This document shows, in pieces, positions 10,998 to 21,689 of a DNA stretch of 64,000 nt (position 1 is the first letter of the stretch; each line of letters opens with the position of its first letter). The translations under genes were made by a program, and so were the position numbers. The notes below the pieces were generated by a model, which worked only from the letters and a program-made list of their open reading frames with translations, did no database searches and had not been told where the DNA came from. The DNA is from Sternotherus odoratus (taxonomy: Eukaryota > Chordata > Testudines > Kinosternidae): the NCBI GenBank assembly GCA_032164245.1, contig JAVMKO010000006.1, positions 104,797,310 through 104,861,309 on the forward strand, in the 5' to 3' direction.

Positions 10998-12640
10998 TTT
11001 ATAATTACATTTCAACAAACCAGTAACAAATATAAACTGTATCACTGGACCAGTCTTACCATGGAGTTACAAACAGTCTCCTTAAGCTCTCCAGCCCATC
11101 TTACCCTGCAGACAAACTGGACTTAGTGATAATGGTCACATAAAACAAAAATCACCCTGCATCAGGTTGCTCCCAGTCCCAAGAAACCAGTCATTACTCC
11201 AGATCAATTATTACTCTGAATCTTACCCCAAGGACAACATTGGTAGCCAATGCTATAGTTAACTAACTTTAGGTTTATTAGTTGACAAAAAGAAATTAGC
11301 GTTATTGAGAGGTTAAAGCAAGTAAAATACATTAACAAAGTTTCAGTCAAAGTTTGTGAATCCCAAAGGATAGCAGAGATGTAGTAATCCGCCAGTTCAG
11401 GGCTACCCAGAATAACTCTGGGGATCTCCAGCTTCTTGTTAAATTATTCCAGTCTGGTAGAATCCAAACAGTCCAGAGATAAAGGATCTTCCTTTGAATC
11501 AGTACGTATAGCTTCTTCTCCACGCAACAATCAGAGATGTTCTTACTCACACAATAGTCAATTGCTTTGAATTTAGCACTCTTCATTTGCATTCAATGAA
11601 TTATTTAATTACAAGCTTAGACACAATATAAGTGCCTTCCTTTACATTATAATAAGACTAGATAATGAAAACATTGCAAGTAACATTCTATTAGTTTAAT
11701 GAAGTTCTAACATATGAATACACCCTTAGATTAACACACACGTTGATCTAGGTCTGTTTAATTACCAGGCATGCATAATGTAAATGTAATGTAATAGTAA
11801 ACAACAAGATATAATTAGGTGAAAACAATACAATTAACATCTCCTTTGATCTCTATTAACACACAAGTGAAGTGGCTGAATACCTACAAAAACATGTAAC
11901 TCCTTTGATATTCACACACAAGGGAATTGTTTGTCAGCATCACACCTGCCACCAGGAGTTGTGAGCCCTTCACACCAGGGTCCCACATTCTCCCCCCCCC
12001 ATGCCCTGGGCTGTGTGCATGCCCCATTCCCCCATCTATACACTCATTCCCTCTTCCATCCATCCTCCGTATTATTTTTTTTCTGGGAGATCCGTCATTC
12101 AGGTGGTCAACATCTTACACTCCACCAGGAGGTTGGGCAGAGCTGAGTTTGGGGTGTTGTTATGCTGGAGGCATTAATCCAGCCATCAGCCAGTTTGATC
12201 TGTAGACAACTGCAGAGGTGCTTGAAGATGTCACTGCTAAATGGATGCCAGGGGCTTCAACTGTCCCCCATTTTCCCCTTTCTGGTTCACTGATTTCCCC
12301 TAAAATCAAAAGGATTCTGGCCATTGGTGCCCAGGACACTGCCTGAAATTTTGGAATTGATCAGATGAGGCATTTAAAAGCTATCCCATTACAGACAGAG
12401 AGACAGGCAGAGAAATGGCACCAAGCGGAGTGTAAGGGCATTGAATGCCTGGCCAAAGAGTGACCTTTCTAGGGTTTTTTTTATCCCTTGGACGGGCAGC
12501 ATTTACCACTGCCCCTCCTCGCCCATCCCCCCAGTGTAAATGGAGAAAATTTCTCTCATCAGCAGCAAGCAAAACTCAGTCCAGATCCATAGGAGCAGCC
12601 TCTTCCCCATGATGGAAGGGGTGGGCTAGACAGAAAAGTG
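10998..12640. other. Non-coding stretch with LTR-like texture in part
   Basis: No gene is recognised. From about 11,000 to 11,930 the AT-rich DNA, with 'aggtttattagttgac' and 'gttattgagaggttaaa', resembles retroviral LTR sequence of reptiles in general texture, but no matching second LTR or target duplication was found. The remainder is unassigned. Confidence 0.3.
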
Positions 12641-14081
12641 GGGGACTGCGCTGTACATCTTATGGCACATCTAAATATTTATTGTTTTAACAATGCGCAT
12701 TTAAACGTGTCTTTTATCCATGTTATCATCAAAAAGAGAATAAAAATATACACATACAGATCCATTTTAACTTTATCTATGGCAGCTAAATGGCGCAACA
12801 TTTATGCACAAAAAATCAATAGGAAAAAAATTTGTACTCAGGATGCTCCTCTCTCAAAGCCTCGTTTCTCTCATTTAATGTTCTCTAAACATTCTTGATA
12901 CACAAAATAAATCAACATCAGTCAAACATTTTAGAATTTCATTTGATGAAGCGCCTAGTTGGCCTGAACTGGGACTTATACAGTGTCTGGCTAGCAAGCA
13001 AATGAGATCAGGCAAAAATCACAGGACAGTAAATAATCAAATCATCAGGAGTTATACAGCAGGTAAAAGACATGACTGTGAAGCTCAGCCTTGGCTGTCA
13101 TAGTTCCCTTAAAGCAATTTTAAAATCATGTTTGAATACAACAGGAATTACGGTAAGATTCATTCACGTCTTTATAGCCACTTTCTTGCCAAAGGATCTA
13201 TATGGATATTACCGATGGAGCTGGGCCAAACCATGCCATGCATTCAGGGGGGAGGAAACCCAGGCAAGTATTAGCCAAAATGGCAGCATGTGACATTCCA
13301 ACTGGGACCACGGATTTCTTAGCAGCACTAACTGCCTTCCCTGGCTTGTCCTCCAATACACCCCCATGCAGGGGGGGTAGCAGGCAATCACAGGGCGAAT
13401 AGCCAGTGCACCATGGCTTCTTAGCCTTACTGCCCTGGATGATAGAGGTGTGTGGGGCAGAGTGCAGAGCAGAGAGAAAGACCATTCCCAGGGATGGGGT
13501 GGGTCTCCCATGAAGCCTCAGAGTCGGTTGGGTTTGTGGTGATCCCCTTTGAATCCTCAGGGTCTTTTGAGATTGCGGGTTGCATCCCTCCCTTCGCCAT
13601 TATGTTACACTGCAAACCTCTCTCCTTGGTGTTTCTGAAGTACTTTTTCCCTCCATGTGCTACCCCAGACGAGCATCAGGGTAAGCCATAAAAACACAGG
13701 ATATTGATCCTTTATATATCAGAAGTGGATGGTTGGTATTCGGGGGCTCTTGGAAGGAACTCTAATGTGGGAGAGGTTTGCAGGTCACTGGATGGTACCA
13801 CTGTATCAGCAAAATGAAGCGGTGAGGATAAATCTGGGATTTTGGCAATTTGCTTCTAAAAACAAAGGTGTAGAATCTCCACAACTGGGTCTTTCCCTCA
13901 TCTTTAATTTTGCCAGACATCGATATGTGATGTGAAATGTGATGCGATGTGAAATGTGAAAAAGCGTTGTTTCTTTATCTGTTTGGAAGCTGCAAACTGT
14001 GTCTGATATTAATTAAAAGAGAAGCAACATTACATATAATGGGAATTAACTTCTGTAACTCTCCATTCACAACAGAATTTC
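12641..14081 (-). other. Probable 3' UTR and downstream flank of the GTPase gene
   Basis: Sequence immediately downstream (minus strand) of the GTPase stop codon. Candidate polyadenylation signals on the minus strand are ATTAAA at 13,908-13,903 and AATAAA at 12,683-12,678, which would give 3' UTRs of roughly 0.2 or 1.4 kb. No transposon or second gene is recognised here. Confidence 0.35.
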
Positions 14082-17000
14082 TCAGCCTGTTTTTGATTTC
14101 AATCTAAAGGCTTCCTCTAGGCTGTGCAGTGCCTGCTCTTTGGTTATTTTACCCCAGTCCTCAGGGAGATCAGCAGGGTAAGCATTAAACTCGTCAGCAA
14201 ACTGGTCATTGAATTCCTTAAAAACAAACTTCCAGTAATCGGAAGCTGTGATGCTGGGATCTGGCAGGATATCCCAGTCTGGAAAATATTTGCGATAATC
14301 TTTATAAGGATGAAACTCCCCTTTGGTCTCTGTACATCTGAATGTGTTATTGGAATCCACAGAAGAGGAGCATATATCAGAGACAAGTGTCTTTGTTTTA
14401 TTCCACCTGTATTCCCCTAATCCTTTAGGTCGGTGCACTGATGCAAAATGCTGGTCATGCGCAGGGGCTCCTGCTTCACAGGGGACTTTACAGAACGGAC
14501 ACTGCTTCCCACAGCCAAACACTCGCTTGAAGATCTCATCCTGGGGCCTCACTGCAAGTTTTGAAAGTTTTGACTGAATTTCCAGATTTTCAAAGGTGGA
14601 TAAAACTTGTTTTTCCAGACCAGAAATAAAATGTAATATAAAAACTGAAAATTGGTCTGCACGGGCTGTGTTTTTAAACAGTATCACTTCGAAACTGTCC
14701 CTGGGAATGACTAAATCCTGCTGCAGCTTTTCACAGAAGTTTTCTATAAAGGCAGAGACTGTCTCAGTTGCCTCACCTTTGGAATTTTTCAGAACATCAC
14801 GGAGTTTATGAATTATTGGGGAGAGAATCCTTTTCTCCAAATCTCCCAAATTTGCCTTCTCTCTATAGAGCGTTAATATGTGTCTCCGTATCCGGGTTTT
14901 GATAAAATTGACATAATTCCTTGTGTATTGCACATAATTGTTAAAGTCATTTTCTTCCAACAGCTGCTTCAGCACAAAGAATTGGAAATAGCTCCGGGTG
15001 CTGTACTCAGCAGACTGTCCATTGTTGAGAACGTCGTCCACGATTTCTGGCCCAAGTTTCTTGTTCACGTATTCCTCCAGGGCAGGTCTCAGACACTCAT
15101 CACAGAAATTCTGGGCCCTGTCCTGACATTCATCCTTCTCTAAGTACAGAGCTTTGAACGTGGAGAGATACTGAGGTTTCAGTTTCCCCAGACGCTGCAG
15201 AGGATCATTTTCTTTAATGAATTCTTCGTGCATTTTCTGAAATGCCCGAGCTGCATCCCCCAAAATGTGAAGCTTCAGCTCGACTACAAAGCAAGTGGTG
15301 ATGTGAAGGTTTTGAACATCAGATGACTGAAGCTGCTCGTCAATCATCTGCAACAACTCTCTGCAATAAGTTTCATCGTAATCTGCTTTGCCATTAATTT
15401 TTCCATCAGTGTAACTAGTGCACTCATCTATTAAGGATTTAGCTAGAGCCTCCGTTTTTTGCCAGCATTCCTGTGTAAAATATTCTTTCACACCCGATAT
15501 TGATATTTTGTAACCTTTGAACACTTTTAAGTCTAAGTATTCCTTTTTCATTTTGAAATGTTGTGTTTTATAAGCAGACAAACGTTTGGCATCCTCTAAC
15601 ATCTGCCAGACTGCACTGCCTCTATTCTCTAGGTCTCTTCTCAGATGGAACTCCATATCTTCATTTATGTTGCGTCTCTGTAAAGGAATGAGTGATAATC
15701 CTGACAATGTTTCTCTCCACATCTTGTCAAATTCCTTCTCCAGTTCATCATTATTTAGTTTGCATTTGCTTTCCCTGCAATGTTTCAGAAGCCCATCAAC
15801 TTTCTCTTCAATTTTTCTCTTGTACTCTGACAGGATAGTGTCTGCTTTATATCGGCCTTTTCTAATTTTAATCACTTCTTGCAACTTGCTGAGGGAATAA
15901 CTCTCCAGTTCATTCCTCAGACCATTTGCACTTCTCCTAAAATCTTCTTTGTACTTTTCTATCAGGTGCAGATTTGCTGCTCCACTTTCAAAATACTGTT
16001 TTAAATTATCCAAAATCTTGTCTGCTTCTTCCCTCAGTTTTACCTGTGCCTCATTCTTTAGTTTGGTTAAAACGTTGGTATCTAGTTTATCTGGTGGCTG
16101 ATTTTGGATGAAAGTTTCCTTTTCAGATACCCAGAGATGTATTTCCCTCCGGAAACCCCATTCCCACTTTGCATACTTCTCAGACAGCTGGTTATAGGCT
16201 TCAGCGACGAGGCTGTTTCTAAAGCTGAAGATGAAGTTTTCATGTTTGACAGCATTCCACAAGCTCTTCACCCATTCAAGAAATTGGGGAATGTCCTTGG
16301 GGGATCTCTTTTGTGAACAATCGTTCAGAAATTCAAACAAATATTTCTTTAATTCATAAACCTTTTCACTGTATCCCAAATTCACTGGAGCCATGGGAGG
16401 GACTCCGTGCCACAGGGCAGGAATGTACCAATTGTGTTTTTCCAGATCATATTCCATAATATCAGAAAATTTCATTTCCCTGCATTTCTTTTCCATGTTT
16501 GCTGCAGCTTTGGTCATTTCATCTAGCTGCTCCAGGAGGTGTTTCCTGTCCCTCATGTTTTGTTCATGTGCAGACACATCACTGACGTTCTGATGCACAA
16601 ACTGGCAGTTGGGTTTTTGCCCAGTTTCCTTCATTCTGAGAAAGGCATGGACCACAATTTGCAGAACATCCTTCATTTCAGTGGCATTCTCCATGGCCAT
16701 GTTGACGATGGTTATGTCACTCAGTCCAATCACTAGTGTGGCCAGCTCATTGTCATGTTGATAACTATCCTCCAACTTGGCCAGTTCAGGGGCTTTCAGA
16801 CCTTCTGTGTCTATCACCAGGATGAAATCACAGCCCAGTTCCTGCTGAAAGTTCTCTGCCACTTTAATGAGTGTCATGAAAGCTCCGCGTGTACATCGGC
16901 CGCTGCTCACTGCAAACTGCAGGCCGAACATGGTGTTGAGGAGGGTGGATTTCCCAGTGCTCTGCACTCCCAGCACCGTTAGAACCAGCATTTTGGACCT

Positions 17001-17810
17001 TTCCCCCAGCTTGGCATGGAGCTGGGTCAGAACATCTGTCACCCACTGCAGTGGGATATTGGCTGCATCTCCATCGATCAGCTCCATGGGAAACCCTTCC
17101 AGCAGCAGATCAGCTGCGATGCCTGGGAGACGGGTGAACTGTCTTTGGCTTTCTGCCATTTTACCTTCCTTCACCATTGCATGTTCAGCCTCATAGAACT
17201 GCCCCAACTCACGCATGAAATGCTCCAGCCCTAGGGAACTGGCAGAGATCAGTTTGTCTAGTTCTGCAAACATTTTGGGGTCATCTTTTGAGTTTTTACA
17301 TTTCTCTTTATATTGATCCCGTAGTTTAAAAATATTCTCCCGAGCAACGTGATCCAGGTCAAACTTCATCCATTTCAGGAAGTAATGTTTCTCCTCGGGA
17401 GGCAGTAGGCCTAGTCCAGAAATAAATGTAGTCAAACCATCAGTAAGTTCATGTTTATTCTGCTGAAGACGTAACTCTATTAATTTCTCTTTCAGTTGAG
17501 ACTTGTATTTCTCAAGAGGGGTGTCTCCTTGCTTTCTCATTTGGCATATTTCTTTTTCCACTTCAGCCAAGTTTTTCCATGGCTCCTCCTGGAGTCTCAG
17601 GTTGTCCCTCTTGTACTTTGCCACATCTTTTATTTGTGAGGTGATTTCCTTTGCATATTCACTAGCACTCTGACATTCCTTATTATCCTCATCTACCTGG
17701 AGGCCTAATTGACGCGCTGTCTCAGCCATGGCTTCTATACTCACTCTCTTGGGAGAAGACTTCATTACAGCTGCTATTGCAGACTGCAGAACTTTTACAT
17801 ATGCAGCCTG
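14082..17810 (-). CDS. GVIN1: Interferon-induced very large GTPase (GVIN1-like), GTPase domain to C-terminus
   Basis: About 1,242 codons in one uninterrupted frame, the main part of a single giant exon as is usual for this family. The N-terminal part is coiled-coil-rich. The G domain follows: P-loop 'GVQSTGKST' (16,970-16,944), then 'SSGRCTRGAF', then the G3 'DTEG' (16,811-16,800). A canonical N/TKxD G4 is not obvious, as is normal in this family. A long helical region follows, then a Cys/His cluster near 14,440-14,520 (C-x3-C-x2-C-x3-C with following histidines), and the usual family ending with 'LHSLEEAF' before the stop. Family members are interferon-inducible cytosolic or nuclear GTPases linked to cell-autonomous defence. 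The first ATG in this frame is at 17,765, but the frame is open upstream to the frameshift and continues the upstream half, so that ATG is not the true start. Confidence 0.93.
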   Translation of the reverse strand, partial: QAAYVKVLQSAIAAVMKSSPKRVSIEAMAETARQLGLQVDEDNKECQSASEYAKEITSQIKDVAKYKRDNLRLQEEPWKNLAEVEKEICQMRKQGDTPLEKYKSQLKEKLIELRLQQNKHELTDGLTTFISGLGLLPPEEKHYFLKWMKFDLDHVARENIFKLRDQYKEKCKNSKDDPKMFAELDKLISASSLGLEHFMRELGQFYEAEHAMVKEGKMAESQRQFTRLPGIAADLLLEGFPMELIDGDAANIPLQWVTDVLTQLHAKLGERSKMLVLTVLGVQSTGKSTLLNTMFGLQFAVSSGRCTRGAFMTLIKVAENFQQELGCDFILVIDTEGLKAPELAKLEDSYQHDNELATLVIGLSDITIVNMAMENATEMKDVLQIVVHAFLRMKETGQKPNCQFVHQNVSDVSAHEQNMRDRKHLLEQLDEMTKAAANMEKKCREMKFSDIMEYDLEKHNWYIPALWHGVPPMAPVNLGYSEKVYELKKYLFEFLNDCSQKRSPKDIPQFLEWVKSLWNAVKHENFIFSFRNSLVAEAYNQLSEKYAKWEWGFRREIHLWVSEKETFIQNQPPDKLDTNVLTKLKNEAQVKLREEADKILDNLKQYFESGAANLHLIEKYKEDFRRSANGLRNELESYSLSKLQEVIKIRKGRYKADTILSEYKRKIEEKVDGLLKHCRESKCKLNNDELEKEFDKMWRETLSGLSLIPLQRRNINEDMEFHLRRDLENRGSAVWQMLEDAKRLSAYKTQHFKMKKEYLDLKVFKGYKISISGVKEYFTQECWQKTEALAKSLIDECTSYTDGKINGKADYDETYCRELLQMIDEQLQSSDVQNLHITTCFVVELKLHILGDAARAFQKMHEEFIKENDPLQRLGKLKPQYLSTFKALYLEKDECQDRAQNFCDECLRPALEEYVNKKLGPEIVDDVLNNGQSAEYSTRSYFQFFVLKQLLEENDFNNYVQYTRNYVNFIKTRIRRHILTLYREKANLGDLEKRILSPIIHKLRDVLKNSKGEATETVSAFIENFCEKLQQDLVIPRDSFEVILFKNTARADQFSVFILHFISGLEKQVLSTFENLEIQSKLSKLAVRPQDEIFKRVFGCGKQCPFCKVPCEAGAPAHDQHFASVHRPKGLGEYRWNKTKTLVSDICSSSVDSNNTFRCTETKGEFHPYKDYRKYFPDWDILPDPSITASDYWKFVFKEFNDQFADEFNAYPADLPEDWGKITKEQALHSLEEAFRLKSKTG

Positions 17811-18834
17811 ATTGGGGCACGTCCTTTCTGCAGCACATGTGAGTTGCTGAGTTTCAACACTGGGGCCAACTTTTTCAGGAATCCTAATGTTTCCTTGGAT
17901 GTCGCAGCCTGATTATTAAAGATGAAGTAGTATTTAGTGGCTGAGCCCTGCAGAGATAACAGCTTGTATTCTCTCTCACTGATGCTCTCAGTAACTATGA
18001 ACACTGCTGAGGAGATCTTAGTTAAAAAGCTGAAGTGCAGTGAATGTGACTTAAGATCTCCACGCAGATTTGTAACCGCGACGGGCTCTGGGAAAAGATC
18101 TGAATTCTCCGTCCCACTAGGGAAATACCAGGAAATCTCAACCAGCCCATCTGTGATTTCACGAGGGACATTCCCAGACTCCATGTCCCGATGGATGAAG
18201 AAATCGTGGTGTTGCTGGCAGGGGCTGAGAACCTCATTGAGGAGTTTGGACTTGGAGAAGCTGCAGCTCCCCAGCCGCACAAAGGAAATGGTTGGCATTG
18301 ACGTGAGCACCAGGCTCTCCTCCCTGAACCCTCTGCTCTGTGCCAGGGAGTGCGGCCTCCACTTCCTCACAATGTCCCTCATGGCCCACAGCATCAGGGT
18401 GCACTTGGGGGTGTCGAGGGCGGGTAGCAGCAGCGGGAGGGCAAACTGGCACATGGACATTTTGGACAGGATCTCCTGCTGCAGGAAACTGTCTGAGCAA
18501 AGCAGAACGGCACAGAGAACATCCAGGGGGTTGAGAGAATCACTGGTGTCAGTGTCACTGAGTAAAAAATCTTCATGAATACCCACCTCCTCTTTGTCCA
18601 TAATTAGAGTTTGATCACCAAGTGCCCTCTGTTCAAGGCTTGTGTTTCTGGCTGTCCCATTCAGAGCCATGAGCTTCCTCAGGAAATGCCACGGTAAATC
18701 TCCTGTTGTCTGGGGAGTCAAGTTATTTACACTTTCTGGGGTGACTTCCAGGACATCTTTCAGCTTTAGTTTCCTGCTTCTGTATTTCTGCATTTTTAGC
18801 TTTGACTCGATGTACTGAAGGGCTTTTGGTCTCT
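17795..18834 (-). CDS. GVIN1: GVIN1-like very large GTPase, N-terminal half of the giant exon (frameshifted)
   Basis: Begins at a clear acceptor (pyrimidine tract, then CTGCAG, exon from 18,834) in phase 1 and reads through typical URGCP/GVIN1 N-terminal sequence: 'GDLPWHFLRKLMALN', 'NPLDVLCAVLLCSDSFLQQE', 'ALDTPKCTLMLWAMRDIVR', 'SMPTISFVRLGSCSFSKSKL', 'HHDFFIHRDMESG'. The frame then runs into a stop at 17,797-17,795. The homologous reading continues in another frame from 17,810, so one base is missing between about 17,824 and 17,811, beside a run of four G on the plus strand. Restoring the length by one base gives the spacing expected for the family. No other disruption occurs in about 4.75 kb. 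The break may be a sequencing or assembly indel or a young null allele. An ATG at 18,856 lies upstream of the acceptor and is probably intronic. Confidence 0.9.
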
Positions 18835-19613
18835 CTGCAGGAAGGGGATACAACATAGAATTGTTATTTTAATATTATAACTCTAATGTAATTTACAGAA
18901 CAAAAATCACGGAGGCCTGCACATTCCTTGTAAGTGACAGCCACTTAGAGGGGTTATGTGACTGCAGTACCAGGCACCATTCATCTGGAGCAACTGTCAC
19001 AGCTTCGACCCAACTGTCACACTCTCGGTCATCCTAACTGAAATGTCTCACGTAAGTGGAGCTGGGGAAATTCCTTCTGACAGGTCATGTATTCAATGAG
19101 AAATGTGGTTTCGATCAGCCTAAAACTATTTCAAATTTGACACGAGTAGTTTCAGCCATTCATAAAATGGCCAGAGGAGAAGGAGGAGATGGTGCTCACA
19201 CTGGTAGAAAGATGGATGACAGCCAGGGAATTGATCCGACTACCTAAGGAAGGCCCCTTTCAGAGCAAGCACCAAAACCCAACCCTGGAAGGTTGGGCAA
19301 CCAAAACCCCAGGAATTCCTAGGTGGAAGAAGGGGAAGGCTGAAAACCATGGGGGACCCCAGAAGGAAGGGATTGGCCTAAATTGGAGGAACCCTGGGTC
19401 TAAATCCCCTAACTCCTGTGATAGGGAAATGATTAGAAGCAATTATTGATGTTATGCATGTGGGAAGTGGGGACACATAGCAGCACAGTGTCCCAGCAGT
19501 GAGGAGCCAATGCAATGTAACTTGGGGAACTGAGAGGTCCTGTGCTCGCTTATTTACCTTGCAGGGGTTGCACTAGCCCGCATAACTACACCAGACCGGT
19601 GAAGATAAATTGA

Positions 19614-19840
19614 GTGGAGACAATGGCGCTTGTGGACTCTGGAAGTGATATCACCCTTATATCGAGTAAGATGATAAAAAGTAGGCAGCTGCTGCAAACC
19701 AAATGTGTAGCTGTGACATGTGTTCATGGGGCCATAATCCATTACCCCACCATCCTGGTGGAGATAGAGGTTCAGGGGAACTCCATTGATGTGACCGTGG
19801 GCGTAGTTCCTAAACTCCCAATGACTACAGGAGATGGGAG
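19614..19840 (+). pseudogene. Gypsy aspartic protease domain
   Basis: Contains 'MALVDSGSDITLIS', the active-site D-S-G of retropepsins, followed by a beta-rich stretch 'GAIIHYPTILVEIEVQG' and 'VTVGVVPKLP'. It follows the zinc knuckle after a stop codon. It is part of a broken polyprotein. Confidence 0.75.
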
Positions 19841-20329
19841 GAACTATAGAGGGTTTGATAAATTACTCCCCCACCAGAGAGGCTGGAGGAAAGTGGGAAC
19901 TGTGAGGAAAACAGCTTGCCACCAGGGGAATGTCAACCCCCAATGTTTGCTGAAATTTTTGAGAATCTGTTCTCAGCCCCCCGAAGGACCTGGAAGACTA
20001 AAAAAGAGAGAAAGGCTGTGAAGGCCGTAGGAACCCGGATCCTGACCCAGGGTCAGAAGACTGCTTTAGTAGGCAGATGTACACGAGCAGCCAACAGAGA
20101 AACTTCCACCCCAGAAAGTGAGCCATAGGCTGCCCCCAGCCGTGATGACGGTGAACCATTGGAAGAAGCAGGAGCCAGGCCCTGGGAACTCGGGGACATT
20201 AGTTCTGGGAGAGAGTCTTTCAGGCGGGACCAGGCAGAGGACCCTATATACAATAATGCCAGAGAAGAGGTAGCTGAGATAGATGAGATACCACTGGATG
20301 GGAAGGTCCAGGGTCCAGGACCTTACTTA

Positions 20330-21240
20330 TAGTGAAGAAAGATCTCCTGTACCATGTGGTGAAAATACAGGAGCAAGAGATCCATCAACTTCTGGTGCCA
20401 AAAATAAAAAAACATCAAAAGGCCATATTGAGCCTCGCCCACAATCACCTATTTGGAGGACATCAAGGGGTAGAGAAAACCCAGGCACGGATCCTGCGGA
20501 GGTTCTTCTGTCCAAGAGTGCATAAAGATGTTCGAAGATACTGCATCTCTTGTCCAGAGTGTCAATTACATAGCCCTTGCCCGCACTTGCGGGCTCCTTT
20601 GATACCTCTTCCAATAATAGAGGTCCCTTTTGAACGCATAGCTATGGATCTGGTAGGACCCTTTGAGAAGACAGCTCGGGGCCACCAACATGTGCTTGTT
20701 GTACTCAGAAGCCGTTCCCCTATGCAATATAGCCTCCAAGACAATAGCTAAGGAGCTACTACAGATCTTTGCCCGAGTTGGGCTACCCAAGGAGATATTG
20801 ACTAACCAAGGTACACCTTTTGTGTCCAAACTGATGAAAGATCTCTGTTCATTGCTCCATGTACAAGCCCTACGGACCTCTGATTATCACCCTCAAACAG
20901 ATGGCCTTGTGGAAAGGTTCAATAGGACCCTCAAGGTCATGATCAGAAAAGTGGTGAGCCGGGATGGGAAACATTGGAATACCCTATTGCCTTACCTCAT
21001 GTTCACCATCCGGGAGGTTCTGCAAGCCTCCACAGGTTTCTCTCCATTCAAACTACTATACGGGTGCCATCCCTAGGGCATACTGGATATAGCCAGAGAA
21101 GCCTGGGAAGAATAGCCAAATCCTGGAAGGCACATAGTAGAGAATGTACTGCAGATGCGAGATTGGATAGCCCAAGTTACGCCCATTGTACAGGAACACT
21201 TAGAGAGAGCACAGAAGATCCATCAAAACCATTATAACCA
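20330..21240 (+). pseudogene. Gypsy integrase, frameshifted
   Basis: The N-terminal zinc domain is visible as 'HNHLFGGHQGVEKT' then 'CISCPECQ' (H-H-C-C). The catalytic core starts at 'FERIAMDLVGPF' (first Asp), continues in another frame from about 20,700 with 'VGLPKEILTNQGTPFVSKLM' and ends with 'DYHPQTDGLVERFNRTLK' (catalytic Glu). In 'EILTNQGT' the usual Asp of T-D-Q-G-T is replaced by Asn, which would abolish catalysis. The C-terminal domain is frameshifted and ends near 21,335. The copy is inactive. Confidence 0.8.
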
Positions 21241-21689
21241 CCAATCAAAGCTTAGATGATTCCAACCAGGAGATCGGGTGATGGTACTGGTGCCCACAGC
21301 AGAAAGTAAACTGTTGGCCTAGTGGCAGGGATCCTGGGGTGGCTGGGGCTGGGGTGGATGAGCGGGAAAGAGAGGAACGGAATGGAATATCCATTCTTGA
21401 TGATTTCCAGTACCTACTTGGTGGAGGTGATTTGTCACCGTGTTGGGTAGAACGGGATTATACTGTCACGAAACTGATGGAGTAATGCATATGGTTACAG
21501 CATCTGGATCAAGTGGAGGCATCTTGGGGCCTTAACCAAATTTTCAAAAATGTTGTTTGGAGGAAGATGGGTGGGGAGTAGTTGCCTGTGCTGATGTTTG
21601 TCTGCATTTATGATGAAGTCTCTGTTGTCTGCATTGTGGATCATAATGCCATTGAGGGGTAAATTGATGCGGTTGAGATCTCAGGGTAG

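Larger units (their letters stand above)
19190..21335 (+). mobile_element. Gypsy-type LTR retrotransposon fragment: gag end, protease, integrase
   Basis: Plus-strand internal fragment without LTRs. In order it holds: a gag C-terminus; a zinc knuckle 'CYACGKWGHIAAQC' (about 19,450-19,495); an aspartic protease (about 19,620-19,830); a linker of about 480 bp with frame changes; an integrase (20,330 to about 21,240); and a decayed integrase tail to about 21,335. No reverse transcriptase or RNase H lies between protease and integrase, or after integrase. The direct protease-integrase order is that of Gmr1-like Gypsy elements, in which integrase precedes RT; an RT deletion is the alternative. It lies in the GTPase intron, antisense to the gene. 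Confidence 0.8.

Noticed and set aside
18835..18856. Start codon at 18,856 for the N-terminal half of the GTPase
   Set aside because: It lies before a strong acceptor (pyrimidines plus CTGCAG) and the residues from it are intronic; family homology starts after the acceptor.
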